Shown here in pieces: positions 1-12,004 of a stretch of DNA of 64,000 nt. The DNA comes from Apodemus sylvaticus. Taxonomy: Eukaryota; Chordata; Mammalia; Rodentia; Muridae. Position numbers and translations under genes: made by a program. Location of the stretch: NCBI RefSeq assembly GCF_947179515.1, contig NC_067473.1, positions 85,280,013 to 85,344,012 of the forward strand. The letters are read 5' to 3'. Within the stretch, counting starts at the first letter, position 1; every line of letters begins with the position of its first letter. The notes under the pieces are model-generated. The model ran no database searches and was not told the origin of the DNA. It saw only the letters and a list, made by a program, of their open reading frames with translations.

Positions 1-804
1 ATTGTGGCCATGTCCTGTGGAGAAGGCCACCACCAGCCAGTGGAATCCAGGCAACAGTGACTAGGCACGTCCTGTGCCCCGCTACCACAGACCACCAACG
101 GCCAGCCAGATTGTGTGCTGCAGAATTGCAGTACTTTTTTCCACATTGAAGCCCCATCAGACCTCCGCCTCCTGCAAGCCAGTTACGAGAGGCACTCTGC
201 CATCTTGGCTCCCTGACACCAGAGAGATCTGACAGAACCTGGTATGCAGACATAATCTGAGGCTAACATCCCTTGGGTCTAAGCCTGTCAGGCTTTTGCC
301 TGCACCCAGGCCCTGGGCAGTTCGGTGGGCCATCTATGCTCCAACCTGGTCAGGGGGTCGTTTGTCCTGCAGACTGTCCAGCACTTGCAGGGGCACATCT
401 TGGCTACCTGACAGAACCAGTTAGCAGACATAGCCTGAGGCTAACATCACTTGGGCTTAAGCTTGTCAGGCTTTTACCTGAACTCAGGGACTGGCAGTAT
501 ATTTGTGATCCAGCTCGGTTGGGGGATCTTTTGCTCTGCAGAGGGATCAGCACTTGGAAAGGTCCCAGCAGCATCCACCATCATCACTCCCTGAAGGAGC
601 AGATGGGCAACACCAGATTCACAGAGACAACTCGGGGCAGGACATACTAGGGCTCCAAGGGCACCCAAGAGGAGGGCAGCACATTAGCAATCTGTGGCAG
701 GGGAAACCCAGTCATCCAGAGGTGCTGAAATAGCCTTACAGGATCACAGGAGGTTGAAGCACAAACCAGTGACAACAAGACCAACTAACACCAGAGATAA
801 CAAG
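1..804 (+). repeat. 5' UTR of old L1 element A, with two monomer-like units
   Basis: GC-richer sequence directly before an L1 ORF1 start. Two diverged copies of a unit can be seen: the string ggctaacatc occurs at 261 and again at 439, each followed by a cttgggnntaag/ttgtcaggctttt-like stretch. The spacing is about 178 bp, which fits tandem promoter monomers in murine L1 5' UTRs. The element probably continues left of the window. Open frames here, such as 273-650, have no L1 or host protein similarity that I recognise and are treated as chance. Confidence 0.7.
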
Positions 805-2015
805 ATGCCAAAAAGCAAAAGTAGTTACATTACTAACATAAATCTAGGCCCTATGGCAGCACCTGAACCCAATTCTCCGACAACAGCGAGTCCTGGATAA
901 ACCAACACACCAGAAAAACAAGATTTGGATTTTAAATCATTGGTCATGATGCTGCTAGAGGAACACAAGAAGGACATAATTAAATCTCTTAAAGAAATAC
1001 TGGGTAACATGAATTAGAAGCCCTTACAATGGAAACACAAAAATCAATTAAAATAATTCAGGAGAATATGGGTCAACATATAGAAGCCAATAAAGAGGAA
1101 ACACAAAAATCAGTTAAAGAAATACAGGAGAAATTGAGTCAAAAGACAGAAGTCATGAAAGAGGAAACACAAAAATCTCTTAAAGAATTACAGGAAAACA
1201 CAAACAAACAAATGAAGGAACTGAGCAAAACTATCTTGGATCTAAAAAACAGAAGTAGAAACAGCTAAGGAATAACAAAGGGAGATAACTTTGAGATAGA
1301 AAACCTTGGGAAGAAATCAGGGGCCATAGATGCAAATATAAACAACAGAATACAAGAGATGGAAGAAAGAATCTCAGATGCCAAAGATACCATAGAAACC
1401 GTTATAAAAGAAAATGCAAAATGCAAAAAAGCTTGTAACCCAAAACATCCAGGAAATCCAGGACACAATGAGAAGACCAAACCTAAGGAATATAGGCATA
1501 GATGAGAATGAAGATTTACAACTGAAAGGGCCAGCAAATATCTTCAACAAAATCATGGAAGAAAACTTCTCTAACCTAAACAGAGAGATATCCATGAATA
1601 TACAAGAAGCCTACAGAACTCCAAACAGACTGGACCAGGACAGAAATATGTCCTGTCACATAATCATCAAAACCTCAAATGTACTAGACAAAGAAAGAAT
1701 ATTAAAGGCAGTAAGAGAAAAAAGGCCAAGTAACATATAAAGGAAGGCCTATCAGAATCACACCAGACTTCTCCCCAGAGACCAAGAAAGCTAGAAGATC
1801 CTGGGCAGATCTCATGCAGATTCTATGACAACAAAAAATGTCAGCCAAGACTACTATACCCAGCAAAACTCTCAATCACCATATATGGAGAAAGCAAGAT
1901 ATTCCATGACAAAACCAAAATTTACACAATATCTTTCCACAAACCCAGCACTACAAAGAATAACAGGAGGGAAACTCCAATACAATGAGGGAAATTACAC
2001 CCTGGAAAAGCAAGA
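805..2015 (+). pseudogene. L1 element A ORF1 (RNA-binding chaperone), broken
   Basis: ORF1p is the trimeric, RNA-binding nucleic-acid chaperone of L1 particles. The start ATG is at 805. The N-terminus is followed by a long EETQKSLKELQ-type coiled coil at about 1030-1260, then the RRM region (RRPNLRNIGIDENED, near 1470-1520) and the C-terminal domain (EAYRTPNRLDQ near 1605-1635, FTQYLSTNPALQR near 1920-1965). Lesions: an in-frame TAA at 898-900, a frameshift near 1255 in the coiled coil, another near 1430, and further shifts before 1825. It cannot make ORF1p. ORF2 follows after a short AT-rich gap. Confidence 0.85.
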
Positions 2016-2594
2016 TAGTAACCTACTTTCATCAAACCCAAAAGAAGATAACCACTCAAATATAAAAAATAACATTAAAAATGACAGGAAGTAATAATCA
2101 CTATTCCTTAGCATCAACGGTCTCAATTCCCCAATAAAAAGACATAGACTAACAGAATGGATAAGAAATAGGACGCTACATTTTGCTGCATACAGGAAAC
2201 ACACCTCAGTGTCAAGGACAAAAGCTACCTTAGAGTAAAAGGCTGGAAGACAATTTTACAAACCAATGGTCTCAGGAAACGAGCTGGAGTAGCCATTCTA
2301 ATATCAGATAAAATTGACTTTCAACCTAAAGTCATTAAAAGAGACACGGAAGGACAGTTCTTGCTCTTCAAAGAAAAAATCCACCAAGAAGAACTCTCAG
2401 TTGTGAACATCTATGCTCCAAAAGCAAGGGCACCCTCAGTCATAAAAGAAACTTTACTAAAGCTCAAAGCACATATTGCACCTAACACAATAATTGTGGG
2501 AGACTTAAACATGACACTCTCCTCAATGGACCTATCAGAAAAACAGAAACTAAACAGGGACACAGTAAAACTAATTGAAGCTGTGGACCAATTG

Positions 2595-2596
<2 letters not shown>

Positions 2597-2656
<60 letters not shown>

Positions 2657-2692
2657 CATAATATACACACATACACACATACACACACACTC
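2597..2692 (+). repeat. (TA)n followed by (CA)-rich microsatellite inside L1 ORF2
   Basis: A run of alternating TA from about 2597 to 2651, then TA/CA-rich sequence to about 2692. It sits inside the endonuclease-coding part of L1 element A, so it arose after the element was dead. Open frames reading IYIYIY across it are artefacts. Confidence 0.95.
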
Positions 2693-3525
2693 AAATATAT
2701 ATAAAACATTTCATCCTAAAGCAAAAGAATACAACTTTTACTCAGTACCACATGGTGCCATCTCCAAAATCGACCATTTAATTGGTCACAAGACAGACCT
2801 CAACAAATAGAAGATGATTGAACTAATCTCATACCTCCTATCAGATCACTATGGAGTAAGAGTGGTCTTCAGTAGCAAAAAAAAATAAAAAAATAAAAAT
2901 AAAACAATAGAAAGCCCACATACAAATGGAGGATGAACAGTACTCTACTCAATGATACCTTGGTCAAAGAAGAAATAAAGGAAGAAATCAAAGACTTTTT
3001 AGTATTTAATGAAAATGAAGGCAGAGGAAAACTCATAGCCCTGAGTGCCTCCAAAAAGGAACCCGAGAGAGCATATACTAGCAGCTTAAGGACACACATA
3101 AAAGCTCTGGAACAAAAAGAAGCTAATTCATCCAGGAGGAGTAGAAGATAGGAAATCATCAAACTCAGGGCTGAAATCAATCAAATAGAAACCAAGAGAA
3201 GCATACAAAGAATCAACAAAACCAGGAGCTGGTTCTTTGAGAAAATCAACAAGATAGATAAACCCTTAACCAGACTAACCAGAGGGCACAGAGACAGTAT
3301 TCAAATTAACAAAATTAGAAATGAAAAGGGGGATATAACAACAGAACCTGAGGAAATTCAAAAAATCCTCAGATCCTACTTTAAAAGCCTATACACAACT
3401 GGAGAATCTGGAGGAAATGGACAATTTCCTAAACAGATACCAAATACCAAAATTAAATCAGGATCAAAAAGATCATCTAAAGAGTCCCATAAGCCCTAAA
3501 AAAAAATAGAAAGGATCATTGAAAG

Positions 3526-3561
3526 TCTTCCAACAACAACAACAACAACAACAACAACAAA
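3526..3561 (+). repeat. (CAA)n microsatellite in L1 ORF2
   Basis: About eleven CAA triplets within the RT-linker region of L1 element A, encoding a spurious polyglutamine in one frame. This is a local expansion in a dead element. Confidence 0.9.
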
Positions 3562-4820
3562 AAACAAGACCAGATGGTTTTAGTGCAGAATTCTATCAGA
3601 CCATTAAAGCAGGCCTAACACAAATATTCTTCAAACTATTCCACAAAATAGAAACAGAAAGAACACTACCCAACTTATTCTATGAAGCCACAATTACACT
3701 GATATCAAAAGCACACAAAGATCCAACATAGAAAGAGAACTACAGACCAATTTTCCTTAAGAACATCGATGCAAAAATACTCAATAAAATTCATTCCAAG
3801 TGAATCCAAGAATACATCAAAATTATCAATCACCATGATCGAGTAGGCTTCATCCCCGGGATGCAGAGATGGTTCAATATATGGAAATCCATCAATGCAA
3901 TTTACTACCAAAAAAAAAAAAAAAAAAAAAAACTTCAAAGAAAAAAAAATCACATGGTCATTTCATTGGATGCTGAAAAAACATTTGACAAAATCTACAT
4001 CCTTTCATGCTGAATGTCTTGGAAAGAACAGGAATTCAAGGCCCATACCTAAACATAGTAAAAGCAATATACAGCAAACCAGTAGCCAACATCAAACTAA
4101 ATGGAGAGAAACTTGAAGCAATACCACTAAAATCAGGGACTAGACAAGGATGCCCCCTCTCTCCATATCATTTCAGTATTGTACCTAAAGTACAAGCTAG
4201 TGCAATTTGTCAACATAAGGAGGTCAAAGGGATTCAAATTGGAAAGGAAAAAGTCAAACTATTATATTTGCAGATGATATGATAGTATACTGCAGTGACC
4301 CAAAAACCTCTACCAGAGATCTCCTACAGTTGATAAACAATTTCAGCAATGTGGCTGGTTATAAAATCAACTCAAGCAAATCAGCTGCCTTCCTATACTC
4401 ACAGGATATGCAGGCTGAGAAAAAATTAGGGAAATGACACCCCTCACAATAGTCAAAAACAATATAAAGTACCTTGGCGTGACTCTGACCAAACAAGTGA
4501 AAGATCTGTATGACAGGAACTTCAAGACTCTGAAGAAGAAATGGAAGAAGACATCAGAAAAATGGAAAAATCTGCCACGCTCGTGGATTGGCAGGATTAG
4601 TATAGTTAAAATGGCCATCTTGCCAAAATCAATATACAGATTCAACACAATACCGATCAAAATCCCAATTCACTCCTTCATATAGTTAGAAAGAGCAATT
4701 CTCAAATTCATCTGGAATAACCAAATACCCAAGATAGCTAAAACTATTCTAAACAGCAAAAGAAATTCTTGGGAAATCAATATCCCAGACCTCATGCAAT
4801 ATTATAGAGCAATAATGTTA

Positions 4821-6722
4821 ACTTCAGCAAAGTGGCAGGTTATAAAATCAACTCAAGCAAATCAGTAGCCTTCCTATACTCAAAGGATAAGCCGGCTGAG
4901 AAAGAAATTGGGGAAATGACCCCCTTCACAATAGCCACAAACAGTATAAAGTAGCTTGGGGTGACTCTTAACAAACATGTGAAAGATCTGTATGACAAGA
5001 ACTTCAAGACTCTGAAGAAGGAAATGGAAGAAGACCTCAAAAAATGGAAAAACCTCCCATGGCCATGGATCGGCAGGATTAATATAGTTAAAATGGCCAT
5101 TTTGCCAAAAGCAATATACATATTCAATGCAATACCCATCAAAATCCCAACTCAATTCTTCACAGAGTTAGAAAGAGCAATCCTCAAGTTCATCTGGAAT
5201 AACAAAAAACCCAGGATAGCTAAAACTATTCTCAACAACAAAAGAAATTCCAGGGGAATCAGTATCCCTGACCTCAAGCAATACTACAGAGCAATAGTGT
5301 TAAAAACTGCATGGTATTGGTACAGTGACAGGCAGGCAGATCAATGGAACAGGATTGAAGATCTAGAAATGAACCCACTCACCTATGGCCACTTGATCCT
5401 CAACAAAGGGGCTGAAAATATCCAATGGAATAAAGATAGCCTTTTCAACACATGGTGCTGCTTCAACTGGAGGTCAGCATGCAGAATAATGTGAATTGAT
5501 CCATCTTTGTCTCCTTGTACTAAGCTCAACTCCAAATGGATCAAGGACCTCCACATAAAGCCAGACACTCTGAAGCTAGTAGAAAAGAAACTGGGGAAGA
5601 CCCTTGAGGACATCGGTACAGGGGGAAAGTTTCTGAATAGATCACCAGTAGCATATGCTCTAAGATCAAGAATTGACAAATGGGACTACATAAAATTACA
5701 AAGTTTCTGTAAAGCAAAGGACACCTTCAAAAGGACAAATAAGCAACCAACAAATTGGGAAAAGATCTTCACCAACCCTACATCAGATAGAGGGCTAATA
5801 TCCAATATATATAAAGAACTCAAAAAGTTAGACTCCAGAAAACCAAATAACCCTATTAAAAAATTGAGTACAGAGTTAAACAAAGAATTTTCACCTAAAG
5901 AACTTCGGATGGTGGAGAAGCATCTTAAAAAATGCTCAACTTCATTAGTCATTAGGGAAATGCAAATCAAAACAACCCTGAGATTTTACCTTACACCAGT
6001 CAGAATGGCTAAGATTAAAAATTCAGGAGACAGCAGGTGTTGGTGAGGATGTGGAGAAAGAGGAACACTCCTCCACTGCTGGTGGGGTTGCAAATTGGTA
6101 CAACCACTCTGGAAATCAGTCTGGCGGTTCCTCCGAAACTGGGCACCTCACTTCCAGAAGATCCTGCTATACTACTCCTGGGCATATACCCAGAGGAATC
6201 CCCACCATGTAATGAGGATACATATTCCACTATGTTCATCGCAGCCCTATTTATAATTGCCAGAAGCTGGAAACAACCCAGGTATCCCTCAACAGAAGAA
6301 TGGATGCAAAAATGTGGTATATATACACAATGGAGTACTATTCAGTCATTAGAGACAATGAATTCATGAAATTCTTAGGCAAATGGATGGAACTGGAGAA
6401 CATCATACTAAGTGAGGTAACCCAGACTCAAAAGATGAATCATGGTATGCACTCACTAATAAGTGGATAGTAACCTAGAAAACTGGAATACCCAAAACAT
6501 AATCCACACATCAAATGAGGTACAAGAAGAAGAGAGGAGTGGCCCCTTTTTCTGGAAAGACTCAGTGAAGCAGTATAGGGCAAAACCAGAACAGGGAAGT
6601 GGGAAGGGTTGGATAGAAAAACAGGGGGAGGGAAGGGGGCTGATGGGACTTTTGGCTAATGGGGGTCTAGAAAAGGGGAAATCATTTGAAATGTAAATAA
6701 AAAATATATTGAATAAAAAAAA
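4821..6722 (+). mobile_element. L1 element B, 5'-truncated, inserted inside L1 element A
   Basis: At about 4820 the host L1 stops at its gagcaataatgttaa site, and a second L1 begins earlier in ORF2 (FSKVAGYKI-like region). The KDLYDKNFKTLKK block therefore appears twice, near 4500 and near 4980. Element B contains the ORF2 C-terminus up to the stop near 6468-6470. Its Cys-rich box (CW..CGERGTLLHCWWGCK) at about 6038-6105 has one TGA, at 6043. A G-rich 3' UTR and an A-rich tail at about 6690-6726 follow. Other lesions are a TAG near 4951, a TGA near 5492 and a frameshift near 6140. The host L1 resumes directly after the tail. Confidence 0.85.
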
Positions 6723-8160
6723 AAAACCTGCATGGTACTGGTACAGTGACTGGCAGGCGGATCAATGGAATAGGATTGAAGATCCAGAAATGAGATCACA
6801 CACCTATGGCCACTTGATGTTTGACAAAGGAGCTGAAAACCCTCAGTGGAAAAAAGATAGCCTTTTCAACAAAAGGTGCTAGTTTAATTGGAGGTCAGCA
6901 TGCAGAAGAATTCGAATTGATCCATCCTTATCTCCTTGTACTAAGCTCAATTCCAGGTAGATCAAGGACCTCCACATAAAGACAGACACACTGAAAGTAA
7001 TAAAAAAGAAACTTGGGAAGAACCTCGAGGACATTGGTACAAGGGGAAATTTCCTGAACAGAACATCAATAGCTTATGCTCTAAGATCAGGAATTGACAA
7101 ATGGAACCTCATAAAATTACAAAGTCTCTGTAAGGCAAAGGACACCATCGAAAGTACAAATCAGCAACCAACAAATTGGGAAAAGATCTTCACCAACCCT
7201 ACATCTGACAGAGGGCTAATATCCAATATATACAAAGAACTCAAGAAGCTATACCCCAGAAAACCACATAACCCTATTAAAAATGGGGTGTAGACATAAA
7301 CAAAGAATTTTCACCTGAAGAACTTTGGATGGCTAATAGTCATCTTAAAAAATGTTCAACATCATTAGTCATTAGGGAAATGCAAATCAAAACAACCCTG
7401 AGATTTCACCAGACACCAGTCAGAATGGCCAAGATTAAAATCTCAAGAGACAAGAGGTGTTGGCAAGGATGTAGAGAAAGAAGAACACTCCTCCACTGCT
7501 GGTGGGGTTGCAAGCTGGTACAACCACTCTGGAAATCAGTCAGGCATTTCCTCAGGAACCTGGGCAGATCACTTCCAGAGGACCCTGCTATTCCACTCCT
7601 GTGCATATATCCAGAGGATTCTTCAGCATGCAATAAGGACACATGCTCCACTATGTTCATATCAGCCCTATTTGTAGTAGCCAGAAGCTGGAAAGAACCT
7701 AGGTGTCCTTCAACGGAGGAATGGATACAAAAATTGTGGTATATTTACACAATGGAGTACTATTCAGCCTTTAGAAACAATGAATTCATGAAATTCTTAG
7801 ACAAATGGATGGAGCTGGAGAACATCATACTAAGTGAGGTAACCCAGTCTCAAAAGATCAATTATGGTATGCACTCACTGATAAGTCGATATTAGCCTAG
7901 AAACTTGGAATACCCAAGACATAATCCACACATCAAATGATGTCCAAGAAGAACAGAGGAATGGCCCCTGGTTCTGGAAAGGCTCAGTGCAGCAGTGTAG
8001 GGCAATACCAGAACAGGGAATTAGGAAGGGGTAGATGGGGGAACAGAGGGAGGGAGGAGGGCTTAGGGGACTTTTTGTGGAGTGTGGAGCCAGGAAAGGG
8101 GAAATCATTTGAAATGTAAATAATATATATATAAAACATAATACATTTAAAAAATGAAAA
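6723..8160 (+). mobile_element. L1 element A, 3' portion (ORF2 C-terminus and 3' UTR)
   Basis: Continues exactly where element A broke off at 4820, with the aaaactgcatggtattgg-type ORF2 position. It carries the rest of ORF2 to a stop at 7893-7895, including a long open stretch from 7329 (188 codons). The Cys-rich box is at about 7455-7530 with its first Cys, Cys-Arg-Glu and HCWWGCK elements visible. The G-rich 3' UTR then runs to an atttgaaatgtaaata end near 8120 and an A-rich tail. Stops near 6880, 6958 and 7292 show it is dead. Confidence 0.85.
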
Positions 8161-8181
8161 AAACAAAGATCGGATATTATT

Positions 8182-9166
8182 TTTTTTTATTTGATATAAT
8201 TTATTTACATTTCAAATGATTTCCCCTTTTCTAGCCCCCCCCCCACTCCCCGAAAGTCCCGTAAGCCCCCTTCTCTTCCCCTGTCCTCCCTCCCACCCCT
8301 TCCCAGTTCCCCGTTCTGGTTTTGCCAAATACTGTTTCACTGAGTCTTTCCAGAACCAGGGACCACTCCTGCTTTCTTCTTGTATCTCATTTGATGTGTG
8401 GATTATGTTTTGGGTATTCCAGTTTTCTAGGTTAATAACCACTTATTAGTGAGTGCATACCATGATTCACCTTTTGAGTCTGGGTTACCTCACTTAGTAT
8501 GATGTTCTCTAGCTCCATCCATTTGCCTAAGAATTTCATGAATTCATTGTTTCTAATGGCTGAATAGTACTCCATTGTGTAGATATACCACATTTTTTGT
8601 ATCCACTCTTCTGTTGAGGGATACCTGGGTTCTTTCCAGCATCTGGCAATTATAAATAGGGCTGCTATGAACATAGTAGAGCATGTATCCTTATTACATG
8701 GTGGGGAATCCTCTGGGTATATGCCCAGGAGTGGTATAGCAGGATCTTCTGGAAGTGAGGTGCCCAGTTTTCGGAGGAACCGCCAGACTGCTTTCCAGAG
8801 TGGTTGTACCAATTTGCAACCCCACCAGCAGTGGAGGAGTGTTCCTCTTTCTCCACACCCTCTCCAACACCTGCTGTCTCCTGAATTTTTAATCTTAGCC
8901 ATTCTGACTGGTGTAAGATGAAATCTTAGGGTTGTTTTGATTTGCATTTCCCTAATGACTAATGAAGTGGAGCATTTTTTAAGATGCTTCTCCGCCATCC
9001 GAAGTTCTTCAGGTGAGAATTCTTTGTTTAACTCTGTACCCCATTTTTTAATAGGGTTGTTCGGTTTTCTGGAGTCTAACTTCTTGAGTTCTTTATATAT
9101 ATTGGATATTAGCCCTCTATCTGATGTAGGATTGGTGAAGATCTTTTCCCAATTTGTTGGTTGCCG
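8182..9166 (-). mobile_element. L1 element G, 5'-truncated, reverse strand, with 16-bp TSD
   Basis: Reverse-strand L1 3' end. Poly(T) at 8182 is the tail, followed by the reverse complement of the 3' UTR (8200-8430) and the ORF2 C-terminus (about 9166 down to 8434). It is flanked by a perfect 16-bp direct repeat, aagatcggatattatt, at 8166-8181 and 9167-9182. The ORF2 fragment is still open from the 5' truncation point to its natural stop, roughly 245 codons, with an intact Cys-rich box (RCWRGCGERGTLLHCWWGCK). It therefore looks younger than its neighbours. It lies tail-to-tail with element A. Confidence 0.92.
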
Positions 9167-9182
9167 AAGATCGGATATTATT

Positions 9183-9459
9183 ATTATTTTCTGGAAGTCA
9201 AAGTCTTTGACATAATGTATTCTCAACAACCTTTTTGACTTTGTTAAATGATATATTTTTCAATGCTATGGCAAGATATTTCTCCATTATCCTTCAACAG
9301 CAGCAAAAAACTCTCCTTTTAGAGCTGTAAAATAAATACATATATTTGTTTTAAAATTTGACTATTTCATGGAAAATTTTGCATAAAAATGGTTGATGTA
9401 AAAACTCTTTCTTAATTACTTGAAGGTGGAATTAGAAACATTTATGACAAAATCAAAGA
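9183..9459. other. AT-rich spacer, nothing recognised
   Basis: Sequence between the L1 target-site duplication and the next L1 fragment. I see no open frame of note and no repeat I can name. Confidence 0.5.
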
Positions 9460-10030
9460 TTTACAGGAAGCCTTCAGAACTGCAAATATACTGGGACCAG
9501 ATCAGAAAAATCCTCACAGCACATAATAATCAAAACCCTAAATTCTCTAAACAAAAAAAGAATATTAAAAGAAGTAAGGGGAAAAGGGCAAGTAAATCCT
9601 AAAGGCAGATCTATCATAATCACACCAGACTTCTCACCAGAGACAATGAAAGCAATGAAAGCTAGAAGATCCTGGGAAGACCTAATACAGACCCTAAGAG
9701 AACACAAATGCCAGCCAGGGCTAATATACCCAGCAAAACACTCAATCAAGGTAGATGGAGAAACCAAGATATTCCGTGATAAAATCAAATTTGCATAATA
9801 TCTGTCTACAAACCCAGCCCTACAATGGATAATTGATGGAAAATGCCAATAGAAGGAGGAAAACTACACCCTAGATAATGCAAGAAAGCAATCTTCTAAC
9901 AAACTCAAAAGAAGATACCCACACAAACATAAAAATAGCATTAAAAATAACAGGAAGCAGCAATCACTACTCCCTAATATCACTTAACAACAGTGGACTC
10001 AAGACCGCAATAAAAAGACATAGACTAGTG
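9460..10030 (+). mobile_element. L1 fragment: ORF1 3' half, inter-ORF gap and start of ORF2
   Basis: Encodes a degenerate QEAFRT..N.LDQ block (near 9465), the ITPDFSPET region (near 9620), CQPGLIYPAK (near 9710), and the ORF1 end near 9890. The inter-ORF spacer and the first ORF2 codons (SNHYSLISLN near 9955) follow, and it stops after the KRHRL codons. Both ends are truncated, and frame breaks (for example TAA at 9600 and 9797) show it is an old relic. Confidence 0.85.
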
Positions 10031-10490
10031 AAATATTTCTCATGTAACTCTTCAACTTTATTGGAAAGTATTTGTAATTCCCCTTTTAATTAATTTAGTA
10101 ATTTCTTTTATGTCTACCATTTTATCTGCATTATTTTTCATGATAATCTTCAATTTTAGTATGTCCTTCTATAAACTTCCTATATTTTATCAGAAATGTT
10201 TCCAATGTTTTTATTTTCAATATAAAAATAATTTCATGTTCAAGTGATTATAGTATTATACATCCTCTTTAAGGGAGATCAGAATGAAACAGTTCTAGAG
10301 AAAGAGTAGACTAAATTATTAATTGCTAGATTGAAAGCCATAGAATAGAAATTTGAGTTTTGAATTTCTCGCACATTCCAAGTCTCTGCTACATTCTTGA
10401 GGGTCTTCCCAAAGTTACAACTCCCTAAGGTGATCATTCCATTCATTCTGCTGGCCTTTTTGCTTCACTACTTGTACCCTACAATATCTG
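10031..10490. other. AT-rich stretch, nothing recognised
   Basis: Low-complexity AT-rich DNA changing to pyrimidine-rich sequence near 10490. No supported gene or named repeat. Confidence 0.4.
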
Positions 10491-10995
10491 ATCATGTTCC
10501 CCTTTTTGCCTGCCTTTCCCCCTCCCCCTCTCACCTAGGTCCCTGCCTCCATGTGCCCTCTGCTTCTTCTCCCTCCCAAGTGAGCTTGAAGCATCCTCAC
10601 TTGGACACCTTGGCTTTGATAATGACTCAGTTTCACTTGGGAAAGAGAAAATCACAAGTGGGAATGGATGTATGGACAGGTGAACCTGGGAAGGTGGGAC
10701 ATGATAGAGAAAGTGGACAGGGTGGGGAAGCTGGGAGGAGAGGGGAAACAGATCTGGCATTGGGAGAGGGAAAAGAACTGAAGCCCTGAGGGTCAGTAAA
10801 AAGAATGGAAATAGGCAACTTCAGGAGATAGGAGGTTGGGGGGATACTTCAGAATGCACCAGAGACCTGGGAAGTGAGAGACTCACAGGACTAAAAGGAA
10901 GGGACCTTACATGATATGCCTGACAGTAGGGAGAGGGAACTTTAGAGCCTCCTTCCAGTAGGAAGACAGGGCATCAAATGAGGGAGAGAGGGGGG
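10491..10995 (+). repeat. Interspersed rodent repeat 'R1', 5' part
   Basis: Homologous to 44234-44620: both contain gggtgagggaaaagrrctgaagccctgaggg-like sequence, a ggagataggag..gttggggg block and ggaagacaggrcatc. It is interrupted near 10995 by an LTR and resumes near 12005. I cannot name the family with certainty; it may be one of the rodent medium-reiteration (RMER) repeats. No coding potential was seen. Confidence 0.65.
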
Positions 10996-12004
10996 CAACC
11001 TGTGGGATTGTGAAAGGTAGCCTGTGTCCTGGTAGAGCTAGACTTAAACTTCAGAGACCCTGTAAATAATTCTGCAAGAGATGGACAGTTGGCCATGCTT
11101 TAAGACACTAGGCTCCTGACAGGAGTCTCAGCACTCGATAGTTCTGTGTCAAGCATTCATGTAGGTACCAGGTTCCAAGTACCTGGTATTCTGTCTGTAC
11201 TTGACCCCCCCCCCCCCCCCGTTACCTGGCAATAGCCAGGTGTGCTCCTCCCCACAGTTACGTGGCAATTGCCAGGTGTGCCCAGCCCAATATAAAAGGG
11301 GATGCTTGCCCCCCTCCTCTCTCTCTTGCTCTCTTTCTCTTGAGCTCTTACTCTTTTCCCTCTTTCTTGCCCCTTTTCTCCCCATCTATCTACATGCTCT
11401 TACCATCCCCCATGTGGCCATGGCTGGCCTCTACTTCTCTACCTTCTCCCTCTCTCTACTTCTCTCCAATAAAGTCTCTAAAACTATGGACTGCTTTTTC
11501 TCATCTGGACCTGCTGTCTGGAACAATGTAGCAGGTATCCCCGAAAGCTGCAACTCTAATCTCCCAGTTAGGCTTCTCAGTGTTCCCAGCTATGCTGTCA
11601 CCAACCCAAGTTACTTGGCAAGCAAGCCAGAAGACTCCTGTTCCCATGGGACCCAGCTGGTGCTCTCCCCCACTCTTCCCTTTGGCTCTGCTCCAGAACC
11701 TACCCTAGGGCCCCACTCTGTTCTCACCTCTCCTGCAGCATTCAGCTGCATCTATGGTGACCAAGAGGCCAAGAATCTGTCATCCTCAGGCTCTGTGAAG
11801 GCCCAGGGATGCCAAACCAACTCCAGCAGGGTCTGTGGGGAACTCACACTGCACTTCCCCATCGTAGGAGCTGGGTTCTGTAGCTTCTCAGCTGCACCTG
11901 CCACCTGCCTGGTGCTTCTATGGGATGCATGCAAGTCAAACTTCCCATGTCCCACATAGCCCAGTGGCCCAAGCTCAGGGCAAGACATGGGACCCCATTA
12001 TTAA
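10996..12004 (+). mobile_element. LTR-type insertion splitting R1 (TATA box and poly(A) signal visible)
   Basis: A block of about 1 kb with no match in the other R1 copy at 44234-45240. It has a (C)16-17 run at 11204-11220, two related tacctggcaat..gccaggtgtgc repeats, a TATA box (tataaaagggg, about 11292), a long pyrimidine-rich leader and an aataaa signal at about 11469. The TATA-proximal part matches the reverse-strand LTR at 13600-13990. This is the layout of an LTR U3-R-U5. The boundaries are estimates. The 252-codon open frame at 11201-11959 runs through promoter and poly(A) signal and is not a gene. Confidence 0.6.

Larger units (their letters stand above)
2081..4820 (+). pseudogene. 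L1 element A ORF2 (endonuclease/RT), 5' portion, broken
   Basis: ORF2p carries an AP-like endonuclease, a reverse transcriptase and a C-terminal Cys-rich domain. It begins at the conserved ATG (2081, MTGSNNHYS). Endonuclease landmarks include the GDLNM segment near 2500 and an SDHYGV-type region near 2840. The RT FADD-box DNA is present at about 4267-4278 but out of frame with the upstream reading. Damage includes a (TA)n expansion at about 2597-2651 replacing part of the endonuclease, a (CAA)n run at about 3526-3560, a poly(A) expansion near 3910-3930 and several stops. The frame is then interrupted at about 4820 by a second L1 and resumes at about 6725. Confidence 0.85.

Noticed and set aside
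2411..2709. IY-repeat frames on both strands
   Set aside because: Translation of the (TA)n expansion inside a dead L1.
11201..11959. 252-codon open frame
   Set aside because: It runs through a poly(C) tract, a TATA box and a poly(A) signal of an LTR. No start context or protein similarity was seen.
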